From Liriodendron chinense (lineage: Eukaryota > Streptophyta > Magnoliopsida > Magnoliales > Magnoliaceae), in the NCBI GenBank assembly GCA_003013855.2, contig PVNU02002353.1, positions 806,001 through 870,000 of the forward strand: 64,000 bases of DNA, in the 5' to 3' direction. Made by a program: the position numbers and the translations under genes. The notes beneath the pieces are model-generated. The model had not been told where the DNA came from. It searched no databases and worked only from the letters and a program-made list of their open reading frames with translations. This document shows, piece by piece, positions 11,441 through 22,096 of the stretch; position 1 is the stretch's first letter; each line of letters starts with the position of its first letter.

Positions 11441-11862
11441 AATTGGTTATTAAAGTTTAAGAGGTGGCCTTAATATTAAAATCCTGATCTCCTCGATCTC
11501 TCTGTTCATCTCTGTGTACCGGCTAATGTAAAACCACATCATCGACTTCTTCATTGCTAGAACTAATGTCATTAGGCGTAACCCTACGATTCACTGCTAG
11601 TAGTGCTATGCGAATTGCGTGATTACGTGGTCCAATAATCATTGGAAGTTGATCGTTGCCCTAGACATGGGGTGGAGTTAGTGCATTTACAACATGGTTG
11701 AGGGTATCCTATAGCCCTTTCATGGCTAACTGACTCTCTCGCTGGAAAGGTTCTATCCTTTTGCATAGATAAAGGATCCCTGAATCATTACCCAGGGGAT
11801 TGTTGTCCATACCTTCATTAGTTTCCATCGATCCAAGGAAAAGTTGTCACTTCGATACCACT

Positions 11863-12396
11863 TGATAGAGCGAAGGACGTGATGAGGTCGATCACAGTCT
11901 TCCTCAAAGATAACTACCTTAAATCCACAAGGGCTTCCTCGAATTCACGAGATAAAAAAATTAGAAAAGTCGGCTTTGATTGAAGATAATAATAAAGTTA
12001 ACCCTAACAACAAATTTAAAAAGTGTTTAAATACCCTTAATGAGCAACCCTAGAGTGTAATTAAGAACCCATCTAATCAAATAAGGAAACAAAACAGAAA
12101 ATTGCGCAAAAGGTCGGGCGACTGACTCGAGCCTTCAAGCGACTGACGGAGCTTGGTTAAGTGACCAAAATACCCCAAAAGTGTCCTAGAGAATAAACTA
12201 AGATCTTTGTGGTGGTTTTAGGCGATTGACCCAAAATCATCCAGTGAGCAATCTGGATTTTTTGTCTCAATTTCGATCGACCGATCGGTTGGTCGACTGA
12301 ATTATACTCGATTCAGTTACTTTCTCTTGGGCTCCTTACTTCAGTCCATCCTAGCCATAAATGCATCCACGACTCATTCTACGTCATTCTACGTCA
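11863..12396 (-). repeat. gypsy A 5' LTR
   Basis: Read on the minus strand, this 534-bp LTR begins TGACGTAGAATGACGTAG (a 12-bp local duplication) and ends CTCTATCA, followed by AG and the primer-binding site TGGTATCGAA. Its outer 85 bp match the LTR stub at 6710-6792. Block B has the same LTR at 39193-39750. Confidence 0.75.
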
Positions 12397-13395
12397 CATT
12401 TGTCTATTTTGAAGACGGTAGGCCAATTTACTAGTTATCAACCTAATTCTGGGGCTTGAGCATCAATAATGTGTTACCTTTCTACTAGATGGGCTTGATC
12501 TCATACCTACGTTCCATAATGATAAACATGCGGCACGTAAATGAATTATATTGCATGTGTTCCTGGGACTAGGATTTCTAATCTTGAGAAGCCACATAGG
12601 AGCAGCTTTCCTAAAACCACCACTTTCAGTAATGTGGGGCCCATCGTGATGATCGTGTAACATCCACTCCATTCATCCGTTTCGCCATATGTTAATGTGT
12701 GACTAAAAAATTGACGTAGATCCAAGACTTAAATGGGCCACACTATAGAAAAACAGTTGGGATCAAATGCTCACCATTGAAACCTTCGTTGTTAAATTGT
12801 TTTTCTTATGCATATTTACAAACCGTGCACTTACTCATATAAGCAATTCTCGGAATTGGTTCTTGATAATCAATTCTATAGGGGTGTTAGATGCAACACC
12901 AAGCAAGTCCTAAGTGAGAAGTGAAACACTTTTCTCATTATGGCTGCTCTTTTACTCATAGTGGGACATTTCACCTTATTGGGTTCGTCGTCATCATAGT
13001 CTTACCCAAATTAATTAGGCTGGCTGCATGAATCCCATCCCCCGTGTCATCTTGTTCATATGCATGATGCCAGTTATGGCATAATTAGTTTGATGCCAGC
13101 TGCCAACCGTACATAACCACTATCCTTTATCCAGGTTAGGAACCAGTTTTGAGGGTACAGAACTCCCACAATCAATAGCTTATGTTATTTGGATAATCAA
13201 AGCATATACTTCTCTTTTATCATATTTGTTCACAATTGTGAGCCGATGTATATGTATTTTTCTAAAAGCATCTCAGGCAATAATTCATACAATTTCACTG
13301 AGATTCACCAAATCTGTAAACTTGAGAATAGAGATTTCTACAGTTTTCAATCTAGTTTTGGATTTAAGATACAAATTGTGAGGAGAACTCAAGAT
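12397..13395. other. array spacer downstream of gene copy 2
   Basis: Non-coding sequence shared with 39751-40740 and, more loosely, with 59050-59250 plus 60000-60540. It includes one foldback arm (GTGATGATCGTGTAACATCC, 12640-12780). The stretch 13200-13395 is the conserved 3' flank of the array gene (TTTATCATATTTGTTCACAA). No gene or RNA is seen. Confidence 0.6.
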
Positions 13396-13602
13396 TAGGA
13401 CGGTCTGCTATCATCTCTTCAATGACTGATAGTTTCATGTAAATGCAATAAAAGCGAAGGAGAAAGATAAACAACTCTCAAATATATACATATATCTAAT
13501 GCTAATGACCACATTGAAAAAACAAGAGGACCATATGTGGCACTCATCAATCCTTGTTAGGGAATTGGTATATTGTGCTCCAAAAACAGCATCCGAATTT
13601 CA

Positions 13603-13872
13603 TCATGGCTTTGGACGAACAGTCCCTTTGTCTCCCTCATTTGATCCAATAGCTGCTAGTGATGCAGCTTTCGATTGATTTGTAACCCTAGTACTCGTTG
13701 CTAAGCGTTCATGGCTAGACTGGACACTGAATGTTTGTTTGCCTCTGTCGCCCAAACTGATGGAGTTTCCTCCGCTTGCGAAACTGATGACCATGCCACG
13801 AACCGTATTGTGCATTGTGGAGTATGCCCCCACCGATGTCTTCCTTAGAAGGCTAACCACCGCACTCGCCAT
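13603..13872 (-). CDS. array gene copy 2: unrecognised 89-residue protein
   Basis: Nearly the same as copy 4 (a product of the block A/B duplication) and close to copy 1: MASAVVSLLRKTSVGAYS at the start, SLGDRGKQTFSVQSS in the middle, GTVRPKP at the end. In this copy the opposite strand has a stop in its long frame (TGA at about 13677), while the minus frame reads on through TNQSK. That supports minus as the coding strand. The start ATG is at 13872, with the 3' splice AG at 13880-13879. The intron would be 14397-13879, about 519 nt. Function is unknown. Confidence 0.58.
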   Translation of the reverse strand: MASAVVSLLRKTSVGAYSTMHNTVRGMVISFASGGNSISLGDRGKQTFSVQSSHERLATSTRVTNQSKAASLAAIGSNEGDKGTVRPKP

Positions 13873-14395
13873 TCACCTCTGCATTACAACCACTCACATT
13901 AGAACAAGAAAAAATAAGAAAAAAAAATATGTTGGTATTATGAGATTTAATATATATAAAAGTGCTGACTAAGAAGGTGGAAGTCGATGCTGTTTGTACG
14001 GTACATATGGCCCATGCATTTGTCTGATTAACCATGTGGATGTTCATGGGAACATGGGACAACTATTCAACCTTTGTGATCCCGATCACCGTACTGGTTT
14101 GCTTCTCAATAAGCAGGGCTTGGGAAAATCAGCGGGCTTGCAAATAGATGATTGGAACAAAACAATGGTTTACAATCACTGATCAAGCTCCATTGATTGG
14201 ACCGAGGAAATTATCTAATGGGTGCGATTATGTGACATGGCCCATCAATAAAAAGCTTTCTTTTCTTAATCTTGCACTTCATCGAACCATAACCATGTAT
14301 CATTTTCAATGGTTGCATGGGACTGATCTGCCGCAAAAACAAGCTTAAAAGATAAAAGATGGGAGAAAATAGAAAAGAGAAAAAAGCTGAGAAAT

Positions 14396-14503
14396 ACCTT
14401 CGTTAAGGAACAAGGCTTGAAAAGGAAACGGTGAGATCGAGATGAAGAAGAACTAACTCAAATGCCTGCAATGGAAAAGTTAAAGAAATGCTCTTCTTAA
14501 ATA
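14396..14503 (-). promoter_or_regulatory. gene copy 2 TATA box, leader exon and 5' splice site
   Basis: TATTTAAG at 14503-14496 (minus strand) is followed by AAGAGCATTTCTTTAAC and CATTGCAGGC. The leader ends in CGAAG followed by GTATTTCTC (GT at 14397-14396). Upstream of the TATA box are the conserved CCAAGTTGTAGTTTG and a (TAATA)n-rich tract at 14525-14610 found in most units. Confidence 0.5.
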
Positions 14504-16040
14504 CACATTTCAAACTACAACTTGGCTAATATAATATAATATAATATAATATAATATAATACTTTAATATATTGATACAATACAATATAATATAGTGTAG
14601 TATAATATATTGATATAATACAACCACTGAGCTCTCTGCGAATAAGGTCATGCCAAGAGTGCAAAACATATTCCAACCTCAGATATCTGGTGGACCACAC
14701 TTTAAAATTTTTAAGTTCGGAACTCATAAGGGCAGTTCCGTAATTTAAAGTGTCAATGACTCAATTCGGTAATTAAAAGATTGAATGAGGGTTGTTTTCG
14801 AATAATGATCCACTTTGTTAGATTCAACGGTCAAAATCTTTTTTTTGTTTCATTGCCGCGTTCATAGATCAAAAGCTGAGACGACAAAGAAGAAGAGAGA
14901 ACAAACTACGGCTGCCTACCCTTCAACACATGTTTTAAGACCTTGGTGTTGCGTGAGGGATGGGGCCCATCATGTCAACGGTTAACTTTCCATGTCGAAA
15001 TGCCCTCTTTCTACTACTCATGAGCCATGGGTTGGAATCCGAGTGCAAAGCTTAGTCAAAGCACGTGTATGTGATGGTGAACCAAACATTTTTGCAAGTA
15101 CGGAAGTGCATACTGGCAATTCTGTAATTAAAATGTTAATGCGGGTAGTTTTGGAATAATGATACATTCGTCAAATTAAAACTCAGCGGTAGATATTTAC
15201 ATGGTCTTACAGTTGAAAAGATCAACCGACCGTTCAACACATGTTTTAAGACCGCGACTCGGTCACTCTTAAGCTGAGTCGTACCTACCGAGTCAGGTTG
15301 AGTTGGTCCTATGGGGTCTACCGTGCAGTAATCAATACCATTGGTCTGTTGACTCACATCTCAGGTGGCTAGGATCTACTATTAAAAATACCCACTATTG
15401 ATGGCTAGGATATTGTTGCCTGGATTATGGTAATTATTTGGAGACAGTGAACTTCCGCTGGGTAAATAAAAATAAATAAATAAACTCGTGTAACTGTGGT
15501 AAGTCATCTTCCATCCATGTGGCATATTAACGTAGGTGAATTTAGACCGTCTAAATGCAGTTCTCGTTCTGATGGAGAATGTCCTGAAAATTTCACTAAC
15601 TAAACAGTGATCACGATGTGATATCTTCGTCTAGGTTCTGACCGCTATCATTTTATTTTCTTTTGACACGGTTTGGCTAGTGACCCAACACCAACCAACT
15701 AGCAGGTGTTGGAGGTCACCGGCCAACCGGCGTCCTTTTCTTTTCAATGCATGACTACTTGATGGCTGCTGCACATGTTCTTTTTTCACCGCCCAACCCA
15801 CCTACTTGATGGTGACACCCACGAACGCACCCACGAACGCAGAGCCGTGTGAGCAGGTGGGTGCGTTCGTGGATGTCATCCCAACGTCAGTATCTGCTGG
15901 GGATAATGAGGCTCTCTAGTGGAGCCTTCTAGGGAAGAAGCAAAGAAAGTGGTGAACTCGCTGCCAAAAGATTCTGCTCGAGGTCCGTATGGGTTTGCAG
16001 GAGTCCTTTTCTCCGGATTTTTGGGACATTGTGGGTAGAG
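14504..16040. other. array spacer upstream of gene copy 2
   Basis: Shared in order with 42490-43866 in block B and, more distantly, with 51100-53160. Recognisable blocks are TCTCTGCGAATAAGGTCATG, TAGTTTTCGAATAATGATCC, GACTCGGTCACTCTTAAGCT (15254) and GTTTTGGAATAATG. The minus-strand ORF seen at 43053 and 52681 is interrupted here and survives only as 15136-15357. Bases 15800-15870 contain a short direct repeat of CACCCACGAACGCA. No RNA gene is seen. Confidence 0.6.
15680..15719. repeat. hairpin-forming inverted repeat in array spacer
   Basis: GTGACCCAACACC (15680-15692) pairs with GGTGTTGGAGGTCAC (15705-15719) around a 12-nt loop, with a 2-nt bulge. The same hairpin is at 43500-43539. In unit 5 its two arms are separated by a foldback insertion (53163-53616), which dates that insertion after the unit amplified. 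Confidence 0.7.
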
Positions 16041-16220
16041 GAATCTGGATCCTCTGTTCTATCCGAACAGAGAACCTCTGCTTGCGCATCTATGATTGGT
16101 CCAGCTCTGACTGACTGTGTCAGAACTGGTCAGCTCTGACACAGTTAGTTCGAACTGGACCAATCACAAAGGAGGAAAACAGGATTCCTCTGCTCGGATA
16201 AAGTAGAGGATCAAAATTTT
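16041..16220. mobile_element. 180-bp MITE present in block A only
   Basis: Terminal inverted repeats are built on GGATCCTCT...TATCCGA (left) and TCGGATAAAGTAGAGGATC (right). The inner part is also palindromic (TGATTGGTCCAGCTCTGAC...). It is flanked by GGGTAGAG (16033-16040) and GGGCAGAG (16221-16228), an 8-bp near-perfect duplication. Block B reads GGGTAGAG-ATTTG (about 43859-43871) with nothing inserted, so this element arrived after the A/B duplication. An 8-bp duplication suggests hAT. No coding capacity. Confidence 0.78.
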
Positions 16221-16233
16221 GGGCAGAGATGTG

Positions 16234-16788
16234 TGTTGGTGGAGCCTTTAATTTGAACACATATAGGGGTTTTGAGTGACGGAAACTTCCTCCAATTATG
16301 TAGATTGATCTCTGGACAATTTCAAGCAAGTTCAGGTGCCCAAACTTTGAGGTTCGGGTGACTGAGATTATTTTAGAATTATGACACAACTCTTTGGACA
16401 TTTTTGAGGCAGTTCAGGCGACTGAACCCCTAGGTGCGACCGACAGTTTCCGCAGTTTTATGCGTTTTTGTGCTAATTGTTTCTATTTTCGATTATTGAC
16501 TATAAAAGCGGGTATAACAGGGAATTAGGGTATCTAAGACGTTTCTAAACGTATTAAGGGTTTTATTGATAGAGTTTTTGTGAGAAAGATCTTGGGTTTT
16601 ATTTTGGGTGCTTTGTTCAGGTTGTCCATCTCTTGTAATTCTGGTTTTATATAGTCATTGCTTTGTGCCATGGTTTTTCCCCGCAAGGGTTTTTCTGCGT
16701 AAAATCGGATCGTCTCTATGTGTGATTGCTTGTGTGTTTGTGGTTTTCTTGTTTGATTCTCCTCTGTACTACCATGAGGTTCCTAACA
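16234..16788 (+). repeat. copia 2 5' LTR
   Basis: Begins TGTTGGTGGAGCC, ends GAGGTTCCTAACA. A TATA-like TATAAAAGCGG lies at 16501-16511 and a conserved U5 block (AAAATCGGATCGTCTC) at about 16700. The insert-side edges were fixed by alignment to the 3' LTR and to the block B copy. Confidence 0.85.
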
Positions 16789-16839
16789 AGTGGTATTAGA
16801 GCATATGTTAGGTAACAGTTCTGAATCTGAAGACAAGCA

Positions 16840-17083
16840 TCATGACATCTAGCATAAAGTTCGACGTGGAGAAATATTTCGACAAAAATAATTTTGAACC
16901 AGTGAAAGGTGAAGATGAAGGCCTTCTAATTCAGCAAGGGCTTGAAGAAGCACTTGAGAAGCGACTGAAATCTATGTAAGAACAAGAATGGAATAAACTC
17001 GACGAGAATGCCAAAATCTCTATTCAATTGTGTTTAACGGATGACGTCCTCTATAACATCATGAGGGAGAAGATGAGTGTGTC
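16840..17083 (+). pseudogene. copia 2 gag N-terminal remnant
   Basis: Starts ATGACATCTAGC at 16841 and reads MTSSIKFDVEKYFDKNNFEP, then a stop after LKSM and LNEN-like sequence with LCLTDDVLYNIMREKMS. This matches the N-terminal DUF4219/UBN2 part of copia gag. It jumps at about 17083 straight into protease, so capsid and zinc knuckle are missing. The same jump is in block B, so it predates the duplication. Confidence 0.7.
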
Positions 17084-17510
17084 ATGGACTCCGGAGCCTC
17101 ATATCACATGTGTCCTTATCGGAGCATCTTTGCATTATACAGGGAGTATGAGGGCGGTTCAGTGTTTCTAGGAGATGAGTACACCTGCAAAGTTGTGAAG
17201 ATTGAATTAGTGCATCGATGGGATCGAACAGACCTCGACGGAAGTGAGGCACATTCCCAGGTTGAAGAAAAAATTGATTTCTCTTGATGCACTTTTGGCG
17301 ATGGGGTGTAAGTTCAACGATTTTGATTAATTTTACAAGGTTTCAAAGGGGGCTCTTGTTATTATGAAGGGACGACGACATTAAAACATTTACAGGTTGA
17401 TTGGAAGTACTTCATCGGGTAAAGCCGCAGCGATTATAGCAGATTCCACGTCTGCATGTACATGGCGTGCACGCTTAAGCCACTTGAGCGATGTGGGCAT
17501 GAAGGTACTT
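17084..17510 (+). pseudogene. copia 2 protease and pre-integrase fragment
   Basis: MDSGASYHMCPYRSIFALYR carries the retropepsin DSGA motif, followed by GSVFLGDEYTCKVVKIE. After frame breaks, the sequence near 17400-17500 (SACTWRARLSHLSDVGMKVL) corresponds to the GAG-pre-integrase H-x-RLGH region. It is inactive because of frameshifts. Confidence 0.72.
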
Positions 17511-18178
17511 TCCGATCATTATTTGATTCTAGTTTTAAGTGTATAGACTTTAGTATGTGCAAGTATTGTATGTAGGGTAAATAGTCTACACAATCATTTA
17601 AAACGGAGAAACATGTATGTAAAAGGGTGTTTGAGTATGTTCAATAAGATGTATGGGGTCGTCGCCTATAGTTTCTGTTAAGGGTCATCATGGTTTATGT
17701 CGTTTATTGATGACTATAGTCAGAAGGTATTAAAAAATAAATTCAATGTTTGCACCACATAAGCATTGAAAGACAACGATGGAAAAAACAGTTAGGGCAA
17801 AAGTTGAAAGTGTCAAGAACTGATAACGATGAAACATTTATTTTAAGGGAATTCAATCGGTATTGTAAGGAAGAATGGATCGTGAGGCACAACACTGCGC
17901 CACACACTAGAGCAAAATAGTGTGGTAGAGTAAATGAATCAGATTCTCTTAGAGAGAGCCTGATGCATGTTAGGTAATGTTGCGTTGGGCAAAGAGCTAT
18001 GAACTGAGGCCGTTAACAAAACTTGTTACCTTATAAATCGGTCGCCTTCTACGGCTATTGATTGTAAGATCTCAAAACAAGTGTGGAGTAGTCATTAGAT
18101 TAACTACTCAAGTGTGCAAGTGTTTGGTTGTGAAGCTTACTCTCTTGTACCATTAGTTGAGAGAGATAAGCTAAACCA

Positions 18179-19230
18179 ATGGGCCAGAAATATATCTTTA
18201 TGGGTTATGGTGATGGTGTGAAGGGTTACAGACTGTACGACCCTGTTACACGAAAGATCACTTTGAGCCGTGATGTTAGATTTGATGAGGGGTCTTTGTT
18301 CCGAAAGGATGTGCTGAAGGAATCGAAAAAATCAAAGATGATTGACATCCAAATAGACAAAGATGAGATACAAGGCCGATACTCAAACGCAGGGAGATAT
18401 ACAAGATCAGATGGAGCACCCACCTGTGCAAAAAATCTGTCCAGAGATCACAGGTTATCGGCAAGGTTTAGGGATAGCTTTGAATGTTACATTCACCCTT
18501 ATCACGGATGACGAGATGGACTCTCTGTACAAGAATGAGACATGAGAGCTGGCGGAGCTTCCTGCGGGCGGAAAAGTGATTGGGTGTAAGTGAATTTTTT
18601 GGAAGAAACATGATAGGTATAAGCTTAGATTGGTGGCGAATGGATATGCTCAGTGAGAAGGTATGGACTTTAGTGAGATATTCGCGTTGATTATGAAGCA
18701 AGTATCCATCAGGTTCGTGTTAGCTTTGATTGCCCAACACGACCTTGATCTAAAACACATGGATGTAAAAACAACTTTCTTGCATGGGGAATTGGATTAA
18801 CAAATTTAAATGACGTAGCTAGAAGGTAATATAGTAAAAGAGACAAAGAACAAGGTTTGTAGGTTGATAAGATCGTTATATGGCTTGAAACAGTCAGTCG
18901 CCTAGGCAATGGTACAAGAAATTAGATTCCTTTGTGATGAGTCAGGGTTTTTCCTAGGAGAAAGTATAATCACTGCGTCTATTTCAAGACACTGAGTGAT
19001 GAAAAGTTCATAATACTGGTGTTTTATGTTAATGACATGCTTATTGCTAGTCATAGAATATCTAATATTGATGTATTAAATATTCAACTTTCAGAGACAT
19101 TCAAGATGAAGGATTTGAGAGATGCAAAGAGGGTTCTCAGTATTGATATACATAAAGACATGAAGAGTAGGTTGTGGTTATCTCAAGTTGATTATCTTAG
19201 GAATGTATTGGTAAAGTTTGGATAAACAAG
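18179..19230 (+). pseudogene. copia 2 integrase tail and reverse transcriptase, broken
   Basis: 18179-18310 reads GQKYIFMGYGDGVKGYRLYD and SRDVRFDEGSLF, the copia integrase C-terminal segment. RT begins at about 18510 (DEMDSLYKNET, ELPAGGKVIGCK-stop), with a TGG to TGA change at about 18591. It continues through MDFSEIFALI, LIAQHDLDLKHMDVK and the catalytic stretch FYVNDMLIASHR at 19019-19060, where YVDD has become YVND. Confidence 0.8.
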
Positions 19231-19314
19231 TCCAAACTGGTCAACATTCCTCACGCGGCTCTTTTCAAGCTTTCTTCAAAGTAATATCCTAAATCAGATG
19301 AAGAAAAGCAGGAT

Positions 19315-19863
19315 ATGTCTCGTGTGCCTTATTCGAGCATAATGGGTAACTTGATGTATGTTATGGTCTGGCCGAGACTAGATATTTCACATACAGTCGG
19401 TGTTGTGAGAAAATTCATGGCTTACCCATGTAAGCAACATTGGGAAGGTGTGAAATGGCTATTTCGATATATTTGGGATATGCAAGACTACGTCTTAACA
19501 TTCGCAAAGTCTAAGGATAAGTTTATTGGGTATGTGGATTCAGATTACGCAGGTAGTGTGGGCTGTAGAAGATGGACTTCAGGTTACTCGTTTGTATTAA
19601 CGGGTGGAGCAATTAGTTGGATGTACAAGCTTTTGTTAGCGATGGCTCTTTCCACTACTGAAGCTGAGTATATGACAGTGACAGAAGAGTTGAAGGAGGT
19701 TGTTTGGTTGAGGGGCATGACAAATCAATTGGGGCTTCGGCAGCAGGCCATGTCGATTAATTGTGATAGCTCTAGTACTATAAATTTGGCTAAGAATTTT
19801 GTTTATCACTCTCATACAGAACACATTGATGTGCGTCACCATTTTTTTACAACAGGTGCTTGA
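19315..19863 (+). pseudogene. copia 2 RNase H, 182-codon open fragment
   Basis: Reads VPYSSIMGNLMYVMVWPRLD, GYVDSDYAGSVGCRRWTSGY, STTEAEYMTVTEELKEVVWL and HIDVRHHFF: a nearly complete copia RNase H with its acidic residues. The frame continues after a stop as EGNVTLEKIHTNVNSTDML up to about 19990, the usual pol C-terminus. It is the best preserved enzyme domain in the window but has no intact upstream pol. Confidence 0.88.
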
Positions 19864-20089
19864 GGAAGGAAATGTGACTTTAGAAAAAATTCACACTAAC
19901 GTGAATTCGACGGATATGCTCATCAAGGTGATTCCTGCAGAGAAGTTCAATTTCAGCACAACTTTTCTGAGATTGGCAAAAACAAAATGAATACGTAGTG
20001 TGCACGAGGAGCGGTGAAACAATGTTGAAGAAGAGATGATGAATGAAGCAAATGAAGACCGATTCAGTGATTGAAACCTCGATGGAGAT

Positions 20090-20699
20090 TGTTGGTGGAT
20101 CCTTCAATCTAGACACATATAGGGGGTTTCAGGTGACTGACTGAATGGTTAGGCAATCGAAATTGCCCTGAATTATACAGATTGGCCTCTGGACAATTTT
20201 AGGCGAGTTTGGGCGACCGAACTCTGAGGATCTAGTGACCGATATTATTTTGGAAATGTGGTCAAACTCTTTGAACATTTTTGGGGTAGTTAGGACGACC
20301 GAACCCTTGGTCGTCGGGTGACCAAAGGTGGTCTCAGGTGCCCGACCGGGCAACCAACAATTTCTGCAGTTTGTGCGTTTTTGTGATAATTGTTTCTATT
20401 TTCGATTATTGCTTATAAAAACAAGTGTAATCGAGAATTAGGAGATCTAAGACATTTCTAAACGTATTTAGGATTTTGGAGAGTTGTGGTGAGTGAAAGC
20501 TTGGTTTTCTCTTAGGTGCTTTGCTCGGGTTGTTTATCTCTTTACTGCTGGTTTTACATAGTGATCGCTTCATGCCGTGGTTTTTTTTTTTTTTTGCAAG
20601 AGTTTCCACGTAAAATCGGATCAACTTTGCGTATGATTGCTTGTGCGTTTCTGGTTTGCTTGTTTGATTCTCCTCTATGCTTCCACGAGGTTCCCAACA
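20090..20699 (+). repeat. copia 2 3' LTR
   Basis: Begins TGTTGGTGGATCC after the purine tract and ends GAGGTTCCCAACA. At 610 bp it is longer than the 5' LTR, partly from a T run (20581-20595) and partly from extra bases at about 20140-20160 and 20320-20350. The LINE starts within about 5 bp of its end. Confidence 0.85.
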
Positions 20700-20819
20700 A
20701 TGTTCTTAAAGCAGTTAAATCTTTCTTCGAATGAACAATTAAGTCTCCCTCAAGCGTTGACCTCATCTCTTATCTGCCTAGTCCCAAAAAATCCCTAACC
20801 TAACTAAGTTTTCTAATTA

Positions 20820-22096
20820 TCGCCCGATTAACGCGCTTATGTAATTGTGTTTATAAAAAAACTTTCCAAGGTAATTTCAAATAGGCTGAACATGTTGCTG
20901 CCTAGGATTATCTCGGAAGAGTAAAGTGCTTTTGTGCAGGGCCACTTGATAGCAAAAAGTATAGCCCTTACACATGAATTAAACAGGGACATTGGGAGGA
21001 ATGTGTGAGGAGGAAACGTCATTCTAAAGCTCAACATGGGAAGGCTGATGACAGGGTGGATTGGGGTTTTCTCAAAGTAGTTTTCCTCAAGTTTGGTTTC
21101 AACGAGGCCTAGGTTAATCTAGTCGAGAAGTATTGTTGGTCGGATAATTAGTTTTCGGTATTAATTAACAATGAAGGGTGTGGTTTCTTTCAAGCGTCTC
21201 GAGGCCATATAAGATAGGGTGACCCTATCTCCCCTAGTTTATTTATTATTATAGCTAAAGTTCTCAGCTGTAGTTTCAAGAGGCTAGTCGAGAGGGGCTT
21301 TTGTCTTCCTTATAAAGTTCCTCAGGGTTGTCTGATTATTTCTCTCGTATTGTATGCTGATGGCACAATCATCTTCGTAAATAGTGACTGTAAGTCCCTG
21401 AATGTGATGAAGAGCTTCTTGCTTCAGTTTTAGGCAGTGTCGAGCCAGAAGACCAACAACAAGAAGAAAAAGGGTGTTTTGTGTCTAACAAGTTTCAAGT
21501 GCCAGGATTAAAAGAATTGATAGAACTATAGGTATGTCTAAATCTATGTCACCTTTCAGCTATCTTGGTGTCCCTATGATCCATGGTAGAGCTTGATGTC
21601 AGCTCTTTTAGCCTTTAATAGAGAGAGTCTTTAAAAAAAATCTACTGGTTGGAAGGAGCATTGTCTGAATGAAGCTGGAAAAATAGTTCTCATCAACCAC
21701 ATCATATCCCCGGTCTTAGATCATATTTTACCAGCTTGGGAATGTGCCATCGAAGGTCATCTAAAAGTTGGAGGCTTGGTTTGCGGACTTCTTCTGGGGT
21801 TCGAAAGATAGGAGAAAGAAGTGTCATTTGTCCAATTGGAAGAATTTCACTGTCCAGAGCAAAGGGAGGGCTCGAGATCAAAGGACTTAGAGAAGTCATG
21901 ATCAGTCATATAATTAAATTGGTGTGGGCATTGACTTGTGCTGAAGACAAGAGTTTATGGGCTTCCCTCATGAGGAGTAAGTAAAAGGTAAAATTGTCTG
22001 GCCGAGCTCTTCCTATGGCTGACCCAAAGAATTCTCCTTTCTGGAAAGGGATTTGCAAGCTCTTCATCCCCTTAATGATTGACCAAGTGCGATGGC
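20820..22096 (+). pseudogene. LINE reverse transcriptase, broken
   Basis: Readable pieces are VISNRLNMLLPRIISEE-stop, SAFVQGHLIAKSIALTHELN, RVDWGFLKVVFLKFGFNEA-like, GIRQGDPISPSLFI-like (21200-21245), LVLYADGTIIFVNS (the YADD box has become YADG, about 21350), SYLGVPMIHGRA and KLEAWFADFFWGSKDRRKK. These are non-LTR RT motifs in the correct order. Stops and frameshifts are frequent, and a catalytic aspartate is lost. Confidence 0.85.

Larger units (their letters stand above)
6690..12396 (-). mobile_element. gypsy A: decayed Ty3/gypsy retrotransposon, minus strand
   Basis: Going leftwards, the relic has a 5' LTR (12396-11863), a primer-binding site complement TGGTATCGAA (11860-11851), gag, protease, RT, RNase H, integrase with an HHCC finger, and a C-terminal extension. 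A polypurine stretch lies just above 6792, and only about 100 bp of the 3' LTR remains (6792-about 6690). That LTR stub matches the outer end of the 5' LTR (12313-12396). Block B carries the same truncation, so it predates the duplication. All frames are broken. Lineage is not settled; the long integrase tail suggests a chromovirus-like group. Confidence 0.88.
6050..17529. other. block A: segment repeated at 33340-45167
   Basis: From GCTGAGACGGC at 6050 to TTTGATTC at 17529, the window aligns in the same order and orientation with 33340-45167: half foldback, gypsy relic with an internal Tourist-like MITE, gene copy 2/4, spacer, and the 5' part of copia 2. Differences include a 180-bp MITE only here (16041-16220), and about 590 bp (41.9-42.49 kb) and about 100 bp (40.44-40.56 kb) present only in block B. 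The limits were found by eye. Confidence 0.85.
16234..20699 (+). mobile_element. copia 2: Ty1/copia retrotransposon with both LTRs, decayed
   Basis: The 5' LTR (16234-16788) is followed by AG and the tRNA-iMet-type primer-binding site TGGTATTAGAGC (16791-16802). The internal region has gag start, protease, pre-integrase, RT and RNase H in copia order, then a purine tract CGATGGAGAT before the 3' LTR (20090-20699). Flanks are ATGTG (16229-16233) and ATGTT (20700-20704), a 5-bp duplication with one mismatch. Most of gag, including the zinc knuckle, is deleted at about 17083, and all later frames have stops. Its 5' part is repeated in block B (43872-45167). Confidence 0.9.

Noticed and set aside
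14140..14200. Possible C/D box snoRNA in the array intron (AGATGAT...CTGA on plus)
   Set aside because: The C box does not match RTGATGA, spacing is unsuitable, and no terminal stem is present.
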